Source: JALZAA01 sp046724435 (GTDB lineage Bacteria > Actinomycetota > Acidimicrobiia > IMCC26256 > JACDBD01). Taken from it: a DNA stretch of 10,446 nucleotides. Where the stretch lies: positions 1 to 10,446 of the forward strand of contig JBKOWN010000035.1 of assembly GCA_046724435.1 (NCBI GenBank), written 5' to 3'. This document shows, in pieces, positions 5,847 through 10,446 of the stretch. The notes under the pieces are model-generated. The model saw only the letters and a program-made list of their open reading frames with translations. It ran no database searches and was not told where the DNA came from. The stretch's first letter is position 1; each line of letters starts with the position of its first letter. The translations under genes and the position numbers were made by a program.

Positions 5847-6359
5847 TCAGGCCGGTCCGTTGTACGTCAGGTACAGCACGATCAGGAAGACAGGCACGAG
5901 AACATCGGCGGCGAACACGGCGCCGGCATTCCCAGGGGCGAAGTTCTTCGCCACCACCATCTGCTTCACGTGTCCGGCCGCCGCGCCGAGGAGGAAGATC
6001 GACGAGACGATGATCGTCGCCAGCCAGAAGTCGCGCCCGTAGCTGGGGCTCAGGACGCCGAGTACGCCCCATCCGAGATCGGCGACGCCGACCTCCCACT
6101 GGAAGGGGCTCCCGGGCGGCCAGCCGATCGATCGCGCCACATCGTCGGCTTTGAGGAGATGACCGGTGGCGCCGATGATCCCGGCCACCCCGACGAGGTA
6201 GACGAGCCCGTTGAGCAACGTCGCCCGGTGAAACCCATCCGTGCCGTGCTGAACGAGCTGCACGATCTCGGCGATCACGAACGCGACCAGCGGCGTCAGC
6301 GCGGGCCACGCCGCCAGAACCCGCAGCCCTACCGGTTGTCGACGCGGTGCGGTCCTCAC
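5847..6359 (-). CDS. DUF6790-like integral membrane protein
   Basis: The product has 170 residues when started at GTG 6359, which has a perfect AGGAGG eight bases upstream. The longer open frame to 6458 is less likely. Four or more hydrophobic segments are visible (about residues 20-36, 50-66, 92-104, 112-130 and 149-165). Two conserved-looking loops stand out: SIGWPPGSPFQWEVGVADLG (77-96) and GHVKQMVVAKNFAPGNAG (129-146). Both match my recollection of the DUF6790 membrane family, which has no established function. It is the first of four genes lying between tRNA-Ile and tRNA-Ala. Its stop is 34 bases from the ATG of the 45-residue gene. Confidence 0.82.
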   Translation of the reverse strand: MRTAPRRQPVGLRVLAAWPALTPLVAFVIAEIVQLVQHGTDGFHRATLLNGLVYLVGVAGIIGATGHLLKADDVARSIGWPPGSPFQWEVGVADLGWGVLGVLSPSYGRDFWLATIIVSSIFLLGAAAGHVKQMVVAKNFAPGNAGAVFAADVLVPVFLIVLYLTYNGPA

Positions 6360-6367
6360 GAAGGCTG

Positions 6368-6373
6368 CCTCCT
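6368..6373 (-). promoter_or_regulatory. Strong ribosome binding site (AGGAGG) fixing the start of the DUF6790-like gene
   Basis: A perfect AGGAGG on the minus strand lies eight bases before GTG 6359. It is the best Shine-Dalgarno in the window and decides the start against upstream in-frame codons up to 6458. The 126 bases from here to tRNA-Ile (6374-6499) show nothing else I can support. Confidence 0.7.
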
Positions 6374-6499
6374 GAGCACGCGTGAAACCCCGGGCACGGT
6401 AGCAGTCGCGGGTTTGTCGAAAACTGCTGGCGCGAGCGCTCGGGAAGAGCACGGCCAAAGCCTCTGAGGGTGCGCGCCATGTCAGACGGCGAAGATGCG

Positions 6500-6573
6500 T
6501 GGGGCTAGGTGGAATCGAACCACCGACCTCATCCTTATCAGGGATGCGCTCTAACCGGCTGAGCTATAGCCCC
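6500..6573 (-). tRNA. ileT: tRNA-Ile (anticodon GAT)
   Basis: On the minus strand the sequence begins GGGGCTATAGCTCAG and folds completely. The acceptor arms are GGGGCTA/TAGCCCC with discriminator A at 6500. The D loop carries CCGGTTAGAG. The anticodon stem CATCC/GGATG encloses the loop CTGATAA, giving anticodon GAT. The T arm GGTGGTTCGATTCCACC is intact. CCA is not encoded (CGC follows), unlike tRNA-Ala in this window. Its place after gyrA and DUF3566 matches the conserved actinobacterial gyrA-ileT locus. Confidence 0.97.
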
Positions 6574-6585
6574 GAAGAGTCACGG

Positions 6586-6591
6586 AGGGTA
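6586..6591 (-). promoter_or_regulatory. Extended -10 box candidate for tRNA-Ile
   Basis: The minus-strand sequence TGGTACCCT holds TACCCT with a TGn extension, ending 12 bases before the tRNA-Ile 5' end. Transcription would start about five bases before the mature tRNA. No good -35 element is seen at 16-18 bases, so support is limited. Confidence 0.35.
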
Positions 6592-6627
6592 CCAGCGGCC
6601 CTGCTCGCCGCGGGCGCCGACCTTGCG

Positions 6628-7215
6628 TCAACGCTTGCCGGCGGGCGCGTCCTCTTGGATGACCGTGACTTCGATGCCCCCGAAGAGCTCGGCGAACAAG
6701 TTGTAGAACGCGCACGCCAGGACCGTCGCGACGACCTGGATGGCGACCAACACCAACCCGACCAGGATCGTCCCCCGCAGCATGGCTGCGGACAGGAACT
6801 TGAAGTCTTTCGACGACAGCAGGTCGCCGACGAACTTCTCGACGCTGCCGATGACACCGAACGCGTCCGCGACCAACCACAAGAACGCGAGCGCGGTGAC
6901 GAGGACGGCCATCTCGCAGACGTAGAAGCACAACGAGATCTTCAGCGCCGACCACAGGTCGACTTTCTTGATCGTGTGGCGGACGCGGCGCGGCGCGCGC
7001 GGTCCCGGTGCCGGGGCGGTGCGTGCCCGGGCCGGGCGCGCGGCGCGGGCGGGCGGTGCGTCCGGTGGGGGTGGACGTGTACCGGGGCCGTCGCCCGAAG
7101 GCGGGGCCGGCGCCGGGGCTCGACGGCCGGCGCGGGTCTGCGGCTCGTTGCGCATCGGATTGACCTGGGCGCTCCTCGAGCGCCGCGGCTCCATATCTTC
7201 GGGGCTGGCGCTCAT
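6628..7215 (-). CDS. DUF3566 transmembrane protein (gyrA partner locus)
   Basis: The product has 195 residues. Its ATG (7215-7213) overlaps the gyrA stop as ATGA, so translation is coupled to gyrA. The first 75 residues are a low-complexity Pro/Ala/Arg-rich tail, presumably cytoplasmic. The DUF3566 domain follows (about 78-188), with VRHTIKKVDLWSALKISLCF, a first membrane span near 95-118, a connecting segment with GSVEKFVGDLLSS and a second span near 149-172. It ends with FAELFGGIEVTVIQED. DUF3566 proteins are encoded directly after gyrA in many actinobacteria, for example Rv0007 in M. tuberculosis; their role is not settled, although septal/cell-division links have been proposed. Position, topology and domain ending all agree, so the family call is firm. 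Confidence 0.93.
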   Translation of the reverse strand: MSASPEDMEPRRSRSAQVNPMRNEPQTRAGRRAPAPAPPSGDGPGTRPPPPDAPPARAARPARARTAPAPGPRAPRRVRHTIKKVDLWSALKISLCFYVCEMAVLVTALAFLWLVADAFGVIGSVEKFVGDLLSSKDFKFLSAAMLRGTILVGLVLVAIQVVATVLACAFYNLFAELFGGIEVTVIQEDAPAGKR

Positions 7216-9686
7216 GCGGTTGAGAGGTCCTCTCCGTCGTCGGCTTCGAGTACAGGAGCTACAGCGACGACGCTCTCACCCGCGCCGAGTCGGGCAACGC
7301 GCACACCAGTGGCGTCACGGCCCTGCGCCGAGATCTCCCTGGCTCCCAGACGAATGATATTGCCCGCAGAGGAGAAGACCAAGATCTCGTCAGTGTCGTT
7401 GACACAGAAGGCCCCGACGACCCCGCCCCGGGCGGCGGTGATCTTCATGCCACGGACCCCTTGCCCACCTCGATTCTGCCCCTTGAACAGGTCGAGCTTG
7501 GTGCGCTTGCCGTGGCCGCTCGAGCTGATGAACAGCATGACGGCGCCCCGACGCGCCACATCGCATCCGACGACGGCGTCGTCCTTGCTCTTGAGCTTCA
7601 TGCCGTGCACGCCGGCCGTGTCGCGTCCCATCGCCCTCACGCCGCTCTCGGCAAAACGGATCGTCATACCTTCGCGCGAGACCATGACGATGTCATTGCG
7701 CCCCGTGGTCTGAATCACCTTCACCAGCTCGTCGTTGCCGTGCAGGTTGATGGCCTTCAGGCCGCTGCGAATTGACGAGTCGAACTCCGAGATCCGCGTC
7801 TTCTTGACGACGCCGTTCTTCGTCGCGAAGAACAGGTACGCACCGTCTTCGTACGTGCGGGTGTCGATGATCGCCTGGATCTGCTCCCCCTGGTTCAGCG
7901 AGACGAGGTTCACGAGGGCGGTGCCGCGAGCGGTGCGCTCCTTCATCGGGATCTCATGAGCGCGGAGGCGGTATACCCGGCCACGGTTCGAGAAAAACAG
8001 CAGGTAGGAGTGGGCGGTAGTCGTCAGCAGGTGGGCGACGTAGTCGTCGTCGCGGAGGTTGCCGCCCTTTACACCCCTGCCGCCCCGACCCTGCCGGCGG
8101 AAGGAGTCGGCGGCAACCGTCTTGATGTAGCCCTTCTTCGACAGGACGACGATGACTTCCTCGTCTTCGATGAGGTCGAGCGCGTCGAGGTCGCCGGTGT
8201 CGACGGTGATGCGCGTCCTGCGGTCGCCGCCGTAGCGCTCGCGCAGCTCACCCAGCTCGTCCTTGATGACCGTGCGGAGCTTCTTCTTGCTCCGCAAGAT
8301 CGACTCGAGCTCCTTGATCTGCTCTCGGAGCTCGCCGAGCTCGTCGCGCAGCTTCTGCCCCTCGAGCTGCGTGAGCCGCCGCAGCTGCATGTCGAGGATG
8401 AAATTCGCCTGGATCTCGCTGAACTCGAACGGCTTTGCCATGAGCCCGGTACGGGCAGTGTCGACGTCGGCCGCGGCCCGGATGAGCTCGATGATCGCGT
8501 CGATCATGTCGAGCGCGCGTACGAGCCCTTCGACGATGTGCTCGCGTTCACGCGCCTTGTCGACGCGGTACTGCGTACGCCGCGTCACCACTTCCATCTC
8601 GTGGGCGACGTACACGAGCACCGCCTGCGAGAGGGTCAGCAGCTTGGGCACCCCGTCGACGAGCGCCAGCATGTTCACCGGGAAGCTCGATTGCATGGGG
8701 GTGTGCTTGTAGAGCTGGTTCAGCACGACCTGCGGATTGGCGTCGCGACGGAGCTCGATCACGAGGCGCGTCGTGTCACCAGCCGACTCGTTGCGGACGT
8801 CCTTGATGCCCTCGACCTTGCGCTCGTTCACGAGCTCGGCGATCTTCTGGCCGATCACCTCGACCGACGTCTGGTAGGGCACCTCGCTGACGACGATCCG
8901 CCCCTCCCCTCGTCGCCCTTCCTCGATGTCGGTGACGGCTCGCATCTTGATCGAGCCCCGGCCCGTCCGGTACGCGTCCTTGATGCCGTCGCGGCCGAGG
9001 ATGAGAGCGCCGGTCGGGAAGTCCGGCCCTTTCACGAATCGCATCAGGTCGTTGGGCTTGGCGTCCGGATTGTCGAGCACGTAGACGCAGGCGTCGATGA
9101 CCTCGCTCAGATTGTGGGGAGGGATGTTCGTCGCCATGCCGACGGCGATACCACCGCCGCCATTGACGAGCAGGTTGGGGAACCGCGCCGGGAGGACGAC
9201 GGGCTCCTGGTTCTGACCGTCGTAAGTGTCGGCGAGGTCGACGGTGTTCTCGTCGATCTCTCCGATGAGCTCCATCGCCAGCGGGGCGAGACGCGCCTCG
9301 GTGTACCGCTGGGCCGCCGGGCTATCGTTCGGGTCGGGCGACCCGAAGTTGCCGTGCCCGTCGATGAGCGGGTACCGCAGCGAGAACTCCTGCGCCATTC
9401 GGGCGAGCGCGTCGTAGATGGCCTCCCCCGCGTGCGGGTGGTACTTCCCCATGACCTGGCCGACCGCCTGGGCCGACTTCTGGTGCTTGCGGTCCGGCCG
9501 GAGCCCCTGCTCGTACATCCCGTAGATGATCCGGCGCTGCACGGGCTTGAGGCCGTCGCGCGCGTCGGGAAGGGCGCGCGCGGTGATGACGGACATCGCG
9601 TAGTCCAGGAAGGAGCGTTCCATCTCCTCCTGGATCTCGATGGGTTCGATGTTCCCTTCGAGCGTCTGCTGGTTGTCGTCAGGCAT
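7212..9686 (-). CDS. gyrA: DNA gyrase subunit A
   Basis: This is the full-length breakage-reunion subunit (824 residues), ATG 9686, five bases after the gyrB stop. GyrA and GyrB form the A2B2 enzyme that introduces negative supercoils using ATP. The catalytic tyrosine is Tyr128 in AAQRYTEARL, next to Arg127. The tower and coiled-coil regions (about 360-480) precede the C-terminal DNA-wrapping domain, whose GyrA box QGRGGRG (532-538) marks it as gyrase and not topoisomerase IV. The quinolone-resistance segment is unusual: residues 83-92 read HPHAGEAIYD where most GyrA have HPHGD-x-x-[IV]YD. Thus three residues commonly Gly, Asp and Ser/Ala are Ala86, Gly87 and Glu88, while the acidic Asp92 (E. 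coli Asp87 position) is kept. There is also a one-residue insertion before the active site (SPDPNDSPAAQ). Translation is probably coupled to gyrB. Confidence 0.98.
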   Translation of the reverse strand: MPDDNQQTLEGNIEPIEIQEEMERSFLDYAMSVITARALPDARDGLKPVQRRIIYGMYEQGLRPDRKHQKSAQAVGQVMGKYHPHAGEAIYDALARMAQEFSLRYPLIDGHGNFGSPDPNDSPAAQRYTEARLAPLAMELIGEIDENTVDLADTYDGQNQEPVVLPARFPNLLVNGGGGIAVGMATNIPPHNLSEVIDACVYVLDNPDAKPNDLMRFVKGPDFPTGALILGRDGIKDAYRTGRGSIKMRAVTDIEEGRRGEGRIVVSEVPYQTSVEVIGQKIAELVNERKVEGIKDVRNESAGDTTRLVIELRRDANPQVVLNQLYKHTPMQSSFPVNMLALVDGVPKLLTLSQAVLVYVAHEMEVVTRRTQYRVDKAREREHIVEGLVRALDMIDAIIELIRAAADVDTARTGLMAKPFEFSEIQANFILDMQLRRLTQLEGQKLRDELGELREQIKELESILRSKKKLRTVIKDELGELRERYGGDRRTRITVDTGDLDALDLIEDEEVIVVLSKKGYIKTVAADSFRRQGRGGRGVKGGNLRDDDYVAHLLTTTAHSYLLFFSNRGRVYRLRAHEIPMKERTARGTALVNLVSLNQGEQIQAIIDTRTYEDGAYLFFATKNGVVKKTRISEFDSSIRSGLKAINLHGNDELVKVIQTTGRNDIVMVSREGMTIRFAESGVRAMGRDTAGVHGMKLKSKDDAVVGCDVARRGAVMLFISSSGHGKRTKLDLFKGQNRGGQGVRGMKITAARGGVVGAFCVNDTDEILVFSSAGNIIRLGAREISAQGRDATGVRVARLGAGESVVAVAPVLEADDGEDLSTA

Positions 9687-9691
9687 GGGCG

Positions 9692-10446
9692 TCAGATGTC
9701 AAGGAAGCGCACGTCCTTGGCATTCTCCTGGATGAAGTGGCGGCGCGTCTCGGCGTCGTCGCCCATCAGCTTGGAGAAGATGTCGTCGGCGATGGCGGCG
9801 TCCTCGACCGAGACCTGCAGGAGGTTGCGCGTCGCGCGGTCCATCGTCGTGACCTTCAGCTCCTCCCAGTCCATCTCGCCGAGCCCCTTGAAGCGCAGCA
9901 CCTCGTACTTGCGGCCCTCGTGGGCGGCGTCGAAGTCGCGCAGCACCGCTTCGTCCTTCAGGTAGTAGTGCTCCTTGCCGATGTCGACGCGGTATAGCGG
10001 CGGCTGTGCGATGTAGATGTATCCGTTCTTCAACATGTCAGGCAGCTGCCGGAAGAAGAACGTGAGCAGCAGCGTCCTGATGTGCGCGCCGTCGACATCT
10101 GCGTCGGCGAGGATGATCACCTTGTGGTAGCGCACCTTCTCGTTGACGAAACCCTCGCCGGTGCCGCTGCCGATCGCGGTGACGAGTGACTGAACCTCTT
10201 CGTTCTTGAGCAGGCGGTCGATGCGGGCACGCTCGACGTTGAGGATCTTCCCCCGGATAGGCAGGATCGCCTGGAACGTCGCGTCGCGCGCGCGCTTGGC
10301 GCTCCCGCCGGCGCTGTCGCCCTCGACGATGAACAGCTCGGACTGCTCCGGGTCCTTCGAGGAGCAATCGGCGAGCTTCCCGGGCATGGCAGCCGACTCG
10401 AGCAGCGACTTGCGGCGGGTGAGATCACGCGCCTGACGCGCCGCCA
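9692..10446 (-). CDS. gyrB: DNA gyrase subunit B, C-terminal part (cut by window edge)
   Basis: The visible 250 residues are the TOPRIM and C-terminal region; the ATPase and transducer domains lie beyond the right edge. The frame is open to the window end, starting with AARQARDLTRRKSLLESAAM. TOPRIM motifs are intact: ELFIVEGDSAGGSAK with the catalytic Glu, and ILADADVDGAHIRTL with the metal-binding DxD. The segment QAILPIRGKILNVERARID and the ending NAKDVRFLDI are typical of GyrB. After GGSAK the sequence is RARD, where most GyrB have a Gly before the Arg. There is no large insertion in TOPRIM, as expected for actinobacteria. The stop is five bases before gyrA. Confidence 0.97.
   Translation of the reverse strand, partial: AARQARDLTRRKSLLESAAMPGKLADCSSKDPEQSELFIVEGDSAGGSAKRARDATFQAILPIRGKILNVERARIDRLLKNEEVQSLVTAIGSGTGEGFVNEKVRYHKVIILADADVDGAHIRTLLLTFFFRQLPDMLKNGYIYIAQPPLYRVDIGKEHYYLKDEAVLRDFDAAHEGRKYEVLRFKGLGEMDWEELKVTTMDRATRNLLQVSVEDAAIADDIFSKLMGDDAETRRHFIQENAKDVRFLDI

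Noticed and set aside
7956..9965. 669-residue plus-strand open frame
   Set aside because: It lies antisense to gyrA and the end of gyrB, whose homology is unmistakable. Long antisense frames are expected in GC-rich coding DNA.
1..10446. CRISPR array, transposase or integrase
   Set aside because: No regularly spaced repeats and no open frame with integrase or transposase features were seen on either strand.

Overview
The window is GC-rich, densely coded bacterial DNA. It carries the replication-associated locus gyrB (3' part) - gyrA - DUF3566 membrane protein - tRNA-Ile(GAT) - tRNA-Ala(TGC), all on the minus strand. This is the order known from actinobacteria such as Mycobacterium, where gyrB-gyrA-DUF3566-ileT-alaT sits near oriC. 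High GC, GTG starts, four-base stop/start overlaps and the DUF3566 partner all point to Actinomycetota. A deep-branching class such as Acidimicrobiia is plausible, but that is inference.

Layout from right to left, in the direction of transcription: gyrB C-terminal half (9692-10446), gyrA (7212-9686), DUF3566 (6628-7215) and tRNA-Ile (6500-6573). Four protein genes then lie between the two tRNAs: a DUF6790-like membrane protein, a 45-residue single-span membrane protein, a saccharopine-dehydrogenase-like oxidoreductase and a GerW/YtfJ-like glycine-rich protein. Next come tRNA-Ala (3939-4015), a 249-base spacer with inverted repeats, and a displaced 47-base copy of the tRNA-Ala 3' half (3646-3692). 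A small four-cysteine protein resembling a high-potential iron-sulfur protein follows (3301-3546).

The left part holds a plus-strand pair, a PAP2-type membrane phosphatase/transferase and a translationally coupled 84-residue protein (2257-3299). Divergent from it is a minus-strand pair, a GAF-containing membrane histidine kinase coupled to a secreted proline/glycine-rich protein cut by the window edge (1-2037). The divergent intergenic region has tandem palindromes that could act as an operator or as a bistable leader RNA.

The points most worth following are: an atypical quinolone-determining segment in GyrA; the tRNA-Ala 3' fragment, which has the geometry of an integration scar; the HiPIP-like protein without an export signal; and the four-gene insertion between two normally adjacent tRNAs. 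I found no CRISPR array, no transposase and no integrase.
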